Shown: positions 47,237 to 58,600, counted from the first letter of the stretch. The stretch: 64,000 bases of DNA from Punica granatum (GCF_007655135.1 NC_045127.1:14145001-14209000); one strand, 5' to 3'. Numbers and translations are program-made. The notes: a model not told the origin generated them from the letters alone.

Positions 47237-47708
47237 GGGCAAATTACACAAAAAAACCTAAGTTTTGTAAAACGCCTCGGTTTTGTCCTAAATGTTGTTT
47301 TTGCAACAAAACAAACCATAAGTTTTCTAAATTGTCTAAAAAATGACATTCGTTATAAATTTCGTCAATTTTAGATACGTGGACTATTAACTTCATACAT
47401 AAAGTAATAAACAAATAAGATAGGTTAAATAAAAAAATTTAAATTTTAAAAAAAAATCTCAATTTCATAATAAATTTGGTATGTAATGAAAAAAAACCAT
47501 ATGGTTTATCAAATGATGTGTAAACTTTGTGGGTCCCGTAAAGTTCACATAGGCAAATAGACGGCAAACTTAACAGAATGGTAATGGTAACAGGAGATCA
47601 AATCTGATACGATTCTCAAAACATGTGATTTTTTTTGTTACAAAACAAAATTTAGGACAAAACTGAGACGTTTTACAAAATTTAGGTTTTTTTGTGTGTA
47701 ATTTGTCC
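47237..47708. mobile_element. Mutator-like MITE with perfect 9 bp target-site duplication
   Basis: 472 bp, flanked by ttctattta at 47228-47236 and 47709-47717. Terminal inverted repeats of about 80 bp: the left (gggcaaattacac, aaaaaacctaagttttgtaa, aacgcctcggttttgtccta) matches the reverse complement of the right (ggacaaattacac, aaaaaacctaaattttgtaa, aacgtctcagttttgtccta). No coding capacity. Confidence 0.92.
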
Positions 47709-47717
47709 TTCTATTTA

Positions 47718-50454
47718 TACTATTTTAGCGTCATTTTCTTTATATATTAGCAATGAAGAGACATGTGATTTAATACAAATATTTTTAGATAAAAATACAT
47801 CATATTTATATATTATATTGATTTTCATATAATTAAATATGACGCCTTAATTACGTAATATAATTGCATCGTTGCTTATTTTTTAAACTTAAGCAAATGT
47901 TTCTCACGAGATTTTAATAGGATTGGTATTCTCTTGAGTTTTTTTTCTAATTTTTTGGACATCCTCTTATTTCTATTTCAGCTTTTTTAACCTTTCAATG
48001 TATAATTAACTAGACTTTATTTATAACTATGTAAATATAAAATATAGAAAACTTTTAGTCTTAATAATTACAAAGTTTGTTCTTTTTATTTTTGATAATT
48101 ACCTTAGTAATATGTTTTTAAGCATATATAAAAAAGAAACTCTTCTAAGGTGGCTCACTTGATATAAATATAACATAAACATATATATATATATATATAT
48201 ATATTGTATACATATTTTACCTAGACCGCACACTTTATAAATACATTTGATATATATATATATATACACATGATATAATAAATCATATAAATTATTGAAG
48301 TAATTAGCATATTTAATATGTTCAGGGATAAATCATATAAACTATTAAAGTAATTAGCATATTAAATATTTTCAGGGACAAGAGGTAGAGAATTTCTATT
48401 TTTAAGTTAGTTAGCAACAATATTTTGTTGTTATAATAAATTAAATTGTCAAAATTATACTTTTGAAACCACATATTGTAATTTTTATGATTCGTATATT
48501 AGTTATTTAAATATAACCAATTGTAAATATCGCATGCATTTTTCGGTGAAAAGTTTTGGATATTTCAAATTTTAATCATATATGTTACTATATTAATTTT
48601 TTAATGATAAAATTTATAAAGAATATAATGTTAGGACCATAATTCCTTTTCTTCATGATTTATGGAATGTAGATACTTAAAATACTATATGCATGTTATA
48701 CACATTTTATATTTTTACTTTTATTTGATTTAATAGGCATCGCTAAATTATAAGGTGGCTTTTATGCGCTTAGTTTGTTTTAACAAAACATAAAAGAAAT
48801 TAAATTTTGAAGATTATAGAATTGCTTGCAATGTACCATTAGCTTGTTCCTTCTGTCAATCACTAATGAGTACCTCTATAAAATCTTCATATGCTTCTTT
48901 ATATGCGGACAAAGAGCTGTAAATTTAATAAACTTTTGTATATAGTTATGCATGTCGTATATAGTAAAACTAGTTGAAATATCCCAAGCATGCATTTACA
49001 TGCTATATAGTACACACTACACAACCAGCTCTGAGTCATTCAATTTGATCGAGCTCGGAGAACCTGGCTCCGATAAGAACAATCCAGCACAAATATTTTT
49101 ATCAAACTTGCTTATATGGTTGATAAGTTTTAAGAATCAATAGCGATTGAAGTGGAAAGCCTTGCTCTGATAATTATGTGAAGAGCCGATTGAGGTGGCC
49201 TCTATGGAGAGTTCATGGAGTTTAAAGAGGACCCATTAGGATGCCATGGGTCACTTCACTACATGATGGATCGCTTTCACCGCCAACTACCTTCAATAAA
49301 AACTTGGTTCAAAATGGCTTATCGTCGCAATAAAAGAAACTAAGATAATATCGTCATTGCTTTTAGATCTTGGTCTTAGTACCTTTCTCGCTTAATATCC
49401 CAGTCGGGGGCCTCCTGCATATATTGACGCACTGCATTACGTAAAGGCGCACAGATAACCACTCGAACCATGCTAACGATTTTGACATACACCATGCGCA
49501 AGAATGTAAGTGCAAGTCTTCTATTCAATTAAATGATAAAGACCTATAATATAGTCCCCATATTTGATTCCCCAGTTGGCAACTTTGGACTGTCCATCTG
49601 TTCTACTTATTGGAAGATCGACTTGACTTGCCAATGTCCTTGAAAAGAGAGAGCTTAGAGATCAGCTCCATTCTTCCAGTCAACTTGTCCAAGCACGAAG
49701 GAGACATGTTAAATCAATCCCAACCTCATGTGTCCAGTAATTCAAGACACTGGACATTCTTTTTCTAGTCCTCCCAATTGTCGTGGCTTCTTTTTTTTCT
49801 TTTTCCTTTTTTTTTCCCTCTTCTGGATAGAAGGACGGTTCAGGACGATTGGATTTTCTCCGCACTTGGAAAAAGATTGAATCACAGACGGTTGTTTTCT
49901 TTGTGGAAACACGCTCTAGTTCCTTCTATTGTCACGCATTTGATTGGTTTCACGATAAAGAAAGTATTCAAGTACGTTGTTCAATTCCTGTAAATACATG
50001 GATACATACTGTTGTCACTCTTCTTCATGTTTCAAGAAACGAGTGACATGAATCCGGAAATTATATATCGGTGGCAACATGATCCATAGTTTTCTTAAAC
50101 GACCCAGTACTTTTTTAGCATTTATCGGTAAATTGGATTCGGATCAGCGGAGCAACCAATATACTTTAAATTAGATACTTCATTTTAAGTGGACGATATT
50201 TTTGAAATTAAGTACTGTATATATACATAAGTGCGTTGAAGACAAAATATATCGTCTAGTGGTCAGTACGATAGAGACTCCACATTACACCGGAGAGCCA
50301 GAGAACGATGCCCACATATATACTTATACATTGATCATAGGGAAGACCACTGAAGAACATGTGTTATTTATAGATGCATATATTATAGATATTTTGACAT
50401 ATATCTTTAAACTTCACATAAAGTGTTGGATGTGCAGAAAATCATGCTCCTGAA
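47718..50454. other. AT-rich intergenic DNA, with a less AT-rich stretch at 49020-50050
   Basis: (TA)n at 48181-48205 and a 50 bp tandem pair at 48281-48380 (each unit aatcatataa ... ttcaggga). The stretch 49020-50050 is less AT-rich, but its short ORFs match no family I recognise. It may be a decayed gene fragment. I cannot support a call. Confidence 0.4.
48281..48380. repeat. 50 bp tandem duplication
   Basis: Two units of 50 bp, each aatcatataaa(t/c)tatt ... agtaattagcatatt ... ttcaggga, with a few mismatches. Confidence 0.85.
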
Positions 50455-50457
50455 AAT

Positions 50458-50923
50458 CACTATCATAAAGTAGTTTATTAGCAATTAAGTGAACGATTTA
50501 GTTGCTAAAAAGTCGCATTTAATAAGTAAAATATATTTCAACTATATATATATATTTAGTTGCTAATTCCTTTAGTTACTAAGTTGTTACAACTGAAATG
50601 CAATCAAATTATTTTAGTTGGTACAAACTTTAGCAACTATATTTTGTTCTTTAACAACTGAAATTGTAGTTGCTAAAGAGTTTATTAGTTGCTAAACGAG
50701 TTCTTTAATAACTATATTTTTTACTTTACTAAGAGGTAAAATGTAGTTGCTATAGTTTATAGCAACTAAAAAAGCTTAGTTGCACATTAGTTTCCACAAC
50801 TCAATAATTAAAGGGTATGGCAACTAAATATATGTATGATTGAAAAATATTTTAGTTGTTAAAAGTGACTTTTTAGTAACTAAATTGATTAATTAGTTGC
50901 TAATAAATTACTTTGTTGTAGTG
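50458..50923. mobile_element. CACTA (En/Spm) deletion derivative with 3 bp target-site duplication
   Basis: Begins CACTATCATAAAGTAGTTTA and ends in the inverse of CACTACAACAAAGTAATTTA. Flanked by aat (50455-50457) and aat (50924-50926). The subterminal DNA is packed with tagttgctaa-type motifs in both orientations, the usual transposase-binding layout of CACTA elements. 466 bp, no ORF, so non-autonomous. Confidence 0.92.
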
Positions 50924-50926
50924 AAT

Positions 50927-51470
50927 GCATATTGATCAAGCAGTTCAAATTGATTGAAAGTGATCTCTTAAAATGCATAAAATATGCGACTCTCCGCTCG
51001 ATGTTTGATGCATTATCCTGTGAATTTCATACCAAACTTAATTTCTCTAGATAAGCTTCCTCATTATATTTCTCCTTAATTGTACTTCATTAATAAATTG
51101 ACATGCAATGCTATCAGTCTATCTTCAATTTTGAGTACTGGCCCGAAATTTGTCTTTTCCTAAGTCAAACTACTAAACTTCTGTGCGACAATTAATTGCC
51201 ACTCAGTATGAAAACGTCATGGTGATTTAGTGGTTTTATTTAGGGTTAGGTTTTATTTTCTCCTAAAAAAAGTATAGGGTTAAAATTATATGCCATTAAT
51301 TATTAATGTCATTGTCAGTATATGAGAAAAATCCCATTAGAGTCAATAAGAATTTATTTTTAAAAGTAAAAGATACATTTTCCCCCAAAAGTAGTGCTTG
51401 TAAATACTTCTAGAAGCAAAAAAGGATATTTGTCGCTAAACTATTTGATATTTTAGTTGCCTTTTATATA
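50927..51470. other. Intergenic DNA
   Basis: No recognisable gene or element ends. Confidence 0.45.
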
Positions 51471-51505
51471 AACTGGGGCGGAGGTCCCGTGCGATTCCAC
51501 GGGAG
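51471..51505 (-). mobile_element. Probable Helitron 3' terminus (minus strand)
   Basis: On the minus strand, hairpin cccgtg-gaatcg-cacggg, then acctccgcc and CCAG followed by T. CCAG differs by one base from CTRR. The body should run to higher coordinates, but the 5' end is not identified. Confidence 0.5.
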
Positions 51506-51696
51506 ATAAATTCAAATTCTTGACGTAATTGTTTCTTTTATTTTATGTAGATCAAATTATGTATTAACTCATAAATCTATTCTATATGAAGAAATCTCAT
51601 TAAATATCACGAATATTTTGCTTATTCAATACAGATGATATGATTTTTCTATTTGAGGTATATAAAAAAATTCATTTGTATAATACAATATTATTA

Positions 51697-52596
51697 TCTA
51701 TACTATTACAAAAAGGTTAAAAAAATTAATTTGTGTAACTATTAGTTTTTCTAAAATGCCCTTTGAAAATATATGTGAATATTAATTAAGGCTTCATTTA
51801 GTTCTTGAAAAATAAGGGGGAATCGAATTGGAATGAAGTATTCCGATTGTAAGTGTTGGGTTTAGGGGATTCCGAAACCGATTCCCTTGTACAGGGGAAT
51901 CAATTCTCCCATAGAGGGTCCCACGGGGAATGGAGACGGGGGAAACAAAATTAATGTAATCTATTTTTAATCTAATATTGGATTGAAGATTCGATTAAAA
52001 ATGAAAAGAAAATCATGTAAATGGTCAATGAACAACAAATCGATAGAAAGATTAGTTGTTCTCATGATCAACAAATATAGTCAACATATTAATTTGGTGG
52101 GGGTAGATCAACAATTCGACAAACACATTCAACAATTTCAAGATACGTTATATAAATAATAATTGAACCACATGGATACTTGTTCATTGTTCACTTTAAA
52201 TATTACGAATAATGGTCATATATTGAAATTTGATTCCGATTCCGTAAGCAATGAACCAAACAAAGAAGACGGAATTGAATTTTGATTCCTTATTAACCAA
52301 AGAAAAATGGAAGTTTGTCATTAAATTTCCAATTTTGTTCCATTCCACCTCATTTCGTTTTCGTTTCAATACCCTGAATCAAACAGGCCCTCGGATTCAT
52401 TAGATAAGGAGATGTTTAGGGAGAAAATTATAATTTCCATTTTTTAACTAATTGCGCCCAACTCCTCTCACAATTTTCTCTCTCCCCCTCCCCCTCCTCT
52501 CTTTTGAACATCCCACCCATTTTCTTCTTAGCATTGTATGCTTTTAATGTATTGAAATTTCGTTTCATTCAGTGCTTAGTACGGGTCATGCTCTAG
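51697..52596 (+). mobile_element. Non-autonomous Helitron, 900 bp
   Basis: The 5' end tctatactattacaaaaagg at 51697 is the common plant Helitron start and is preceded by A. The 3' end is gtgcttagtacgggtcatgct then CTAG at 52593-52596, followed by T, as required for insertion between A and T. The hairpin is imperfect: the left-arm ccc has decayed. There is no Rep/helicase ORF. A MITE-like insert occupies 51789-52391. Confidence 0.75.
51789..52391. mobile_element. MITE-like insertion inside the Helitron
   Basis: The left end aaggcttcatttagttcttg and the reverse complement of the right end (gggcctgtttgattcagg) are similar inverted termini. The interior repeats a gattccgattcc-like motif on both strands. 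Target-site duplication not resolved. Confidence 0.4.
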
Positions 52597-52651
52597 TTCT
52601 AAATATAAACTAATATACTAATAGAAATTATAATACTACACCATATTCAAA

Positions 52652-53018
52652 GGGAAAAACACCCAACAAATCACAAACGTTACAGTTTTTCTGCGTTTTA
52701 TCACAAAATAAACTTTTTATTTGTAAAATACACAAACTTTCATTATGTTGCGCAATTTATCATCCGTCCATGATTCCTTCCAAGAATTTGACATGGCAAA
52801 CTAGCGGAGATAAGGTGGATAACGGAGTGCTGGTATGTCCGTCTATTTTGCGCGAGCTGAAATTTTTGTGGGTTGTACAAAACGAAATCCCCTTTTTGAC
52901 CTCCCTTTATCTCCTCTCAAACTCTCCAAATTGAGGGCATTTTTAATATATCGATTTGGGGGGAATTTGGGGCAAAATTCCCGAAATTTGGGGCACATAA
53001 TTGAATAAAACAGCTCCG
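52652..53018 (+). repeat. Left terminal inverted repeat of the Mutator-like element
   Basis: Matches the reverse complement of 55171-55525 with many scattered differences, consistent with an old insertion. Confidence 0.88.
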
Positions 53019-53129
53019 AGTGAAATTAGGGAGCGATTGGGCTATGAGAGAGTGAAATTGGGGAGTGATATCTCTGATTTGCCCATTGGCCATTCAAACT
53101 TGAAGTTTGATTTGCAATTTCAAATCGAA

Positions 53130-53772
53130 ATGGCTATGAGCTCTAGGTCGATTGAAGCGGAACAAGGTGATAGTTCTTTGCAATCTTGACATGATAAGAA
53201 TTATTATCACCAATGCAAAGCTGTGGTTTTAACTTCGTGGAGCTACAATAACCCAAGAAGGAGATTCTCGAGATGCAAATATTGGAAGGTATGTGATTTA
53301 TCTTGCATTTTTTTATGATAAAGATGAAATCTTTGATTCACTGTTTATAAATAATGTAAATGAGATTGATTGTAGTTTGATTATTATGGACCCAGACAAT
53401 GATCGTAAATTCTTCCAATGGATTGATCTCAATGACAGCTCCCACAAAAAGCGAGTGATGCGATCTTTTATTCTTGAGAGAAATGCACTATGTCAGCAGG
53501 TTAAGGAATTGCATGACGAGAAAGAGCTTAACAATAGGAAAATCTTAGCTTGGGAGGTTAAAGCATCAACACTTCAGTTGATGAACATTATGTTAGAGAA
53601 GGAGATAGAGAAGTTGGCTTTGGAGTTGCATGATGCAGAGAAACAAGGGAATTTTATGAAGAAAAAAGATGGTAGTGTTTGCTCATGGGTGATATTGATC
53701 ATTGTTGTGGTTATGTTTTCTAGTTTTTTATTTGGTGGTGGCAAAGTTGAGCAAGGAAGGTTGTTGCCTTGA
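53130..53772 (+). pseudogene. GRF-type zinc-finger, coiled-coil, membrane-anchor protein, broken
   Basis: From ATG 53130 the frame reads MAMSSRSIEAEQGDSSLQS, then TGA (53187-53189), then continues as QCKAVVLTSWSYNN and PRRRFSRCKYWK to a good splice donor (aag|gtatgt, 53288/53289). After a short AT-rich intron, another frame reads DPDNDRKFFQWIDLND. Together these resemble the plant zf-GRF domain (TSW..N..RRF..C ... FF.W.D). A coiled coil follows (about 53454-53655, AWEVKASTLQLMNIMLEKEI) and a C-terminal hydrophobic helix (WVILIIVVVMFSSFLF) just before the stop at 53772. The best acceptor (agattgattgtag at 53375) leaves a one-base phase mismatch, and with the TGA this makes it a pseudogene. Function of the family is unclear. 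Confidence 0.62.
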
Positions 53773-54384
53773 ATATGGAATTGTATGAAGTTGGCTTGAA
53801 TTAGCTAGTGTTGTGTCTTTTCTGATAATGGAATTTGATGACTGTTTAGTTGCATATGGTTCTTTATGCTATGTAATGGTATTATTCATTTGTTTTATAT
53901 ATATATATATAAAAGGCTTGTCATTAGGAATGAAAAGTTCAATTGCTCTTTATTTCTGAGCTTTTGTTGAGATAGATCAAATATAATTTGTAAAGAAGTA
54001 TATTATCCATAAGATGCACTATAGGACCTTGTTACTGTCTTCATAAAATGCACCAAATAAGCATGTCACTGTCTTTACCGCATATTCTCATATCCATTCC
54101 TAACCTTGTCACTGTCTTTACAAAATGCATGAAAGGACACAAATCATGCCAATCTTGAAAAGGTCATTTCAAACCCCATGCCAATCTTGAAAGGGTCATT
54201 TCCCTTCTTCACTTTTGGATTATATGGCTTGCCCTTGTCATTCTTTTGACTGCTTTCAAGTCCCTCTTCACTAGTTGCTGGTGTGATTATTTAATCACCT
54301 TGATTCTGCATAGTGACTACTGCATTTTGATCTTTGTCCTATCCCTTCATCAGCATCTACCACATGAATCTGATCCTCTTCTCC

Positions 54385-54705
54385 TTATTGAAATTGCTCA
54401 ATGTGATCATCCTCTCCTTGCTTAGAATTATCTACCTCCATAGAATCCAAACTTATTCCTCTCCTCTCTAATTCCCTTTTTTTCTTCTTGTTATTCATAG
54501 CTTCAGTAAACTCTTCATTGGAGGCCTCACTTCCATAATCACTATCATATCCATCATCACTCTCAGTTTCATAAGCCAAAAAATCTAAATCTTTAGCTGA
54601 AATGTAGACATTAGCACCTCTGCAACCATGGCATCGAGCATCCATACTATCATTAGGCTTCTCCTTATCTACTTCTATCCTATAAATGAATAAGATATAG
54701 GCCAT
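54385..54705 (-). CDS. Acidic ORF inside the Mutator-like element, 106 aa
   Basis: Has MDARCHGCRGANVYISAKDL, then an acidic run (YETESDDGYDSDYGSEASNEEF) and a basic patch NNKKKKRELERR. Acidic D/E/S-rich segments of this kind occur between the N-terminal domain and the transposase of plant MULE proteins, so it may be a transposase N-terminal leftover. That is inference, as no catalytic domain is present. A putative acceptor (tttatag) sits just upstream of IEVDKE, so the listed start may lie in an intron. Converges on the GRF relic. Confidence 0.35.
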   Translation of the reverse strand: MAYILFIYRIEVDKEKPNDSMDARCHGCRGANVYISAKDLDFLAYETESDDGYDSDYGSEASNEEFTEAMNNKKKKRELERRGISLDSMEVDNSKQGEDDHIEQFQ

Positions 54706-55170
54706 CAGTATGCATTGAAAGTCTAAACAATCAAGAATGACTAAAATATTATCTAATCAACCCAAAACAGCACTTAGCAGTAAACTCCCCAATAAAATAC
54801 TCACTAACCAACCCAACAGATCACTCAACAGTACACCCTATTCGTCAAACTAATATTTGATTTTGATTACTTCGATAAAGGTAGGGAATCATCTTTTTCT
54901 TTGAACGACAAGTCAGGAAGGGGATCAATCTAACACCAATCGGACAGGCTTGGTTAGGAAGGGACCACTATCAACAACCTCAGCACAAAATCTTCTTTTG
55001 GAACTACTCCAACACAGAACCTCAGTACAGCAACCTTCGCAACAACCAATCCCTCGAATCTTAACAAACAATCCCACAATCTCGCAACAACCAATTCCGC
55101 CCAAGTGCAACAAACAATCCCCCGATTGCTCAACTATCAATTCTGTATCGCGATGTGCTCTGTCTTTTCT
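54706..55170. other. Interior of the Mutator-like element with a short tandem motif
   Basis: 54960-55130 repeats a caacaaccaat(c/t)cc-type motif several times, giving overlapping ORFs on both strands rich in repeated short peptides. No recognised domain. Confidence 0.5.
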
Positions 55171-55525
55171 GAGCTATTCTCTTCAATTATGTGCCGTAAA
55201 TCACGGGAATTTTGCCTCAAATTCTCCCCAAAACCGATCTACCAAAAATGCCCTCGATTTGGAGAGCTTGAAAGAAGAAAAAGGGAGGTCAAAAAGGAGA
55301 CTTTGTTTTGTGGGCCCATTGAAATTCCAGCTTGTGCAAAATAGATGAACATGTCAGCAATTCGTCAGCCACCTTATCTCCACGTTTGATTCTTCGAGAG
55401 AATCATGGATGGATGATAAATTGTGTAATATAATAAAAGTTTGTGTATTTTACTAATAAAAAATGTAGTATGTGATAATAACACAGGAAAAGTGTAAAGT
55501 TTGTGATTTATTATGCCATTTTCCC
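55171..55525 (-). repeat. Right terminal inverted repeat of the Mutator-like element
   Basis: Reverse-complement partner of 52652-53018. Confidence 0.88.
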
Positions 55526-55534
55526 TATTCATAT

Positions 55535-56494
55535 ACACATAATCATAATACTTTACCAAAATATGTACTATTATTATCGTAGTGTGTATATATATATATA
55601 TATCTTACTATTCTTTTAGTTATAATTTGTAAAATTGGATGCTATTAAAAGACTTTTATATGTATTTTTAGAGTTTGGTAAGACGCAACACCTGATGTCA
55701 TAATCTTTATATAATGATGTTCTTATTAAAATGAATAAATCGAGTTATTGAATTGTAATAATTTGCATTTTATAAATTTATACTACTTCAAAAAAAGAAA
55801 ACGAAAACTTTCGACTAATATTCACTTCCCGGCAATGCCCAAGATAAATAATTTTAAGAAATTTGAATAAAATATAAATTAAGGACAAATTCGTCAATTT
55901 ATATACTTTTAATCACCTACTTCTCCACCTGTTTTTTTCTCCTCCTCTTTTCTCTCTTTCACTTGCTCCTCTATATCGACACATGTGCAAGGCAACTTCT
56001 TTAAATGAACAATTAAAATAACATTTCTAATAATTTTTATTAATTCTTTTAATAATTTCAAATTTTCACTGAACTTATGGAGAATATGAAACAAAGTTGC
56101 GTGAATTCCAATGACGATTTTTTCCTCAAAATTTTTCACTTTTGAGCAAATGACGTGCTTTCCATTAACCTGATAAAACCCAAGCAAGGCGCGTGTAAAC
56201 GTTTAGTTAAAATATATATTCATTAATTTGGATCTTAATTGTCAAATATAGAAGTACGTCCTCTAATTATCATTTAAGAACTCAAGTTCGCTCTTTGAGA
56301 ATAAATGTACATAATTTACATACAATGTTTTTCAATATTTTTCTTTTATGAATTTCACCATCATGAAATTTATCTAAATTTATTTTAAGTGAGATTCAAC
56401 AAAAGAAAAAAGATTGAGATATTTGAGGACCTTTTACAATTATTTTTTTGGGTTAAAAGAATTAGTGCTAAGGGAAAAAAATTAAGTTTTGATG
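55535..56494. other. AT-rich spacer
   Basis: (TA)n near 55588-55603. A pyrimidine-rich patch at 55915-55980 is the source of a small minus-strand ORF without recognisable features. Confidence 0.45.
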
Positions 56495-58415
56495 AGATAA
56501 AACATTCAATTTGGTCATCGAAAGATCAGTTGGCCAACAATTTAGTCCATCAATGAATTTTGCCAACAATTTGGTCTTCGAAAGATTAATTGTCAATAAT
56601 TTGTTCCCTCAATGAATTTTACTAATAATTTGAGAAAACTATCAAAATGATCATTGAAAGATTTCAAAACTAACAAATTACTACTTGAAAGATATTTTCA
56701 AACAAAATGATCATAGAAAGACCATAATCCATAACATTTTGGTACTTCCGTCAAAATTCCATTAGTTTCGTTATGGGAAAATGACATGGATGCTTATGTG
56801 GCATCTAGTAGCCAAACGGTGCCGATTGACAGTGCACATCAGCACGTACGACGTCATTTATGACCTGAAGTTAAAAAAAAAAAAAAAACCTGGGCAAAAC
56901 GACGCCGTCTTGTTGCATCTCCCTCCCCCAACCGAACGGCGTCGTTGCTACCTATCCCCTCCCTCCCGCCATCTGCAATCAAAATTAGGTCAACCCGACG
57001 AACCTTCATCGAACCCGACGTCCTTCCTATCTCTTCCCCCCATCGAACCCGACGTGGCCCCCCCAGCGTCATCCTTCCTATCTCCGACGCAGCCCCCCAT
57101 CGAACCCGATGGACGCGGCCAGTTAAACCCAAACCAATTGAACCCGACGCAGCCCCTCAGCATAAGAGTCATCGTTGAGCTTGAGTTCAAGCAGTCGTCA
57201 TCGTCGGCCAATTGAACCTATACCAGTTGGACACACGAACTCATCAAGTCTGCTTTTTGCTCAACGACCGCACGGGCACCGCAGCAGCAACTCTGAGTGT
57301 GACAGCGGACTGAAACAAAGAATGGAGAAGTTTGAGGAAGGGAGAGTAGAGAGACGACAAATTGGACTTAGGGTTGGCAAATCGGACTCCAATCGGACTT
57401 CAATAGGACAATCTATAGTTGAGAAACACTTCCCATACTTACCAATTGGCTCTATTAGCTCCTGCGATTAAATCCACCTCGTTGAGACCGTCGGAGATGG
57501 AGACTCGGTACAGAGTTGCTGACAAAGTCGAACTCAAGCTCGACGAGTCCATGTGTCCACGACTTTTTGGGCGACGACATCGGTGGGGGGAGGAGATAGG
57601 AAGGACGTTGGGTTCGATAGAGGTTCGTCAGGTTGACCTAATTTTGATTGTAGATAGCGAGAGGGAGGGGATAGGTAGCAACGATGTTGTTCGATTGAGG
57701 GAAGGGAGAGGCAGCAAGACAGCGTCGTTTTGCCCAGTTTTTTTTTTAACTTTAGGCCATAAACGACGTCGTACGTGCTGACGTGCACTGTCAATCGGCG
57801 CCGTTTGGCTACTAGATGCCACATATGCATCCATGTCATTTTCCCGTAACGGCACTAACGGAATTTTGACGGAAATACCAAAATGTTATGGATTCTGGTA
57901 TTTCAATGATCATTTTGTTTTAAAATATCTTTCAAGTAGTAATTTGTTAGTTTTGAAATCTTTCAATGACCATTTTGATAGTTTTCTCTAATAATTTTGT
58001 CCTCAAAAAATTAGTTGGCCGATAATATGGTCCTTGAAAGATCAGTTGGCCAACAATTTGATCCTCGAAAGACCATTCCATCAGATAATTTAGTCCCGAC
58101 GTTAACTGAACATCGATGCGGTGACGTTCATTGACCATGTGCCATATCAGCTTCTAGGTCAAATTATCATCACAGTGTCAACGGTCAACTAACATTGGGA
58201 CTGAATTGTCTGGTGAAACAGTCTTTCGAGAACCAAATTGTTGGCCAACTAATCTTTCGAGGACCAAATTATTGGCAAAATTTATTGAGGAACCAAATTG
58301 TTGACGAAATTAATATTTCGAGGACCAAAGTGTTTGCGAAATTCATTGAGGGACTAAATTGTTGGCAAACTGATACGTCGAGGACCAAATTGAATGTTTT
58401 CTCTTTTGATGATAA
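56495..58415. mobile_element. Large fold-back element with about 550 bp inverted arms
   Basis: The left arm (about 56499-57050) and right arm (about 57570-58100) are inverted repeats: ccattgttaatcc-type DNA is absent, but aaaatgacatgga, gtggcatctagtagccaaac, gacagtgcac, gggcaaaacgacg, gctacctatcccctccctc and aaaattaggtcaacc all have partners on the opposite strand. Outside the main arm the right side has about 300 extra bases of a 60 bp-type repeat (gaccaaattgttggc...tttcgag). Both extreme ends read aaaacattcaatttggtc in inverted orientation. The central 520 bp is GC-richer and has no recognised protein. Mutator-like is the likely class. No target-site duplication was confirmed. Confidence 0.75.
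58195..58400. repeat. Imperfect tandem motif within the fold-back right end
   Basis: A phrase of the type tttcgaggaccaaattgttggc(c/a)aa recurs about every 30-65 bp. Inverse versions lie in the left end (56505-56640). The small ORF across it is a reading of the repeat. Confidence 0.75.
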
Positions 58416-58557
58416 TCAGGTGTGGGAGCGGGGCACGCAAGCAGGGTAGCCAATCTTCGTGGGTAAATTTTGCTTGCTTAAAATATATTTCAAGAGAAAA
58501 AAAGCCTAAAAAATACGAGTTTGACAGTTGTCCCAAATCAACAACAGTTTTAGTTTT

Positions 58558-58600
58558 TTTACAAGTGCGAGGACCCGCACTACATTGCGGGTTTAGTTTT
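58558..58600 (-). mobile_element. Helitron-like 3' hairpin (minus strand)
   Basis: On the minus strand acccgca-atgtag-tgcgggt is followed by cctcgca and CTTG then T, a Helitron-like end with CTTG in place of CTRR. A possible 5' end (tctctaattagtataaag, minus strand) ends at 58662, which would give only about 105 bp, so the pairing is doubtful. Confidence 0.35.

Larger units (their letters stand above)
52652..55525. mobile_element. Mutator-like element with 360 bp inverted repeats and internal ORF remnants
   Basis: The left TIR (52652-about 53018) and right TIR (about 55171-55525) are inverted repeats along their whole length. They share gggaaaa, aaatcacaaac, gtaaaatacacaaactttcat/gtaaaatacacaaactttta, caatttatcatcc, ggagataaggtgg, ttttgacctcccttt, gagggcatttttg and aattcccg. 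Flanks are tattcaaa (52644-52651) and tattcata (55526-55533), an 8 bp target-site duplication with one mismatch. No MULE transposase domain is present, so it is non-autonomous. It carries a broken GRF-type gene on the plus strand and an acidic ORF on the minus strand, pointing toward each other. Confidence 0.88.

Noticed and set aside
49560..49770. Possible leucine-rich-repeat fragment of a resistance gene
   Set aside because: Some frames show scattered Leu/Pro spacing, but no LRR consensus is maintained and the frames are broken.
54950..55348. 132-codon plus-strand ORF
   Set aside because: Built from a short repeated motif and part of the right TIR of the Mutator-like element. No recognisable domain.
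56781..57781. Several Pro/Arg-rich ORFs on both strands
   Set aside because: Mirror-image readings of the inverted arms and GC-rich loop of the fold-back element.
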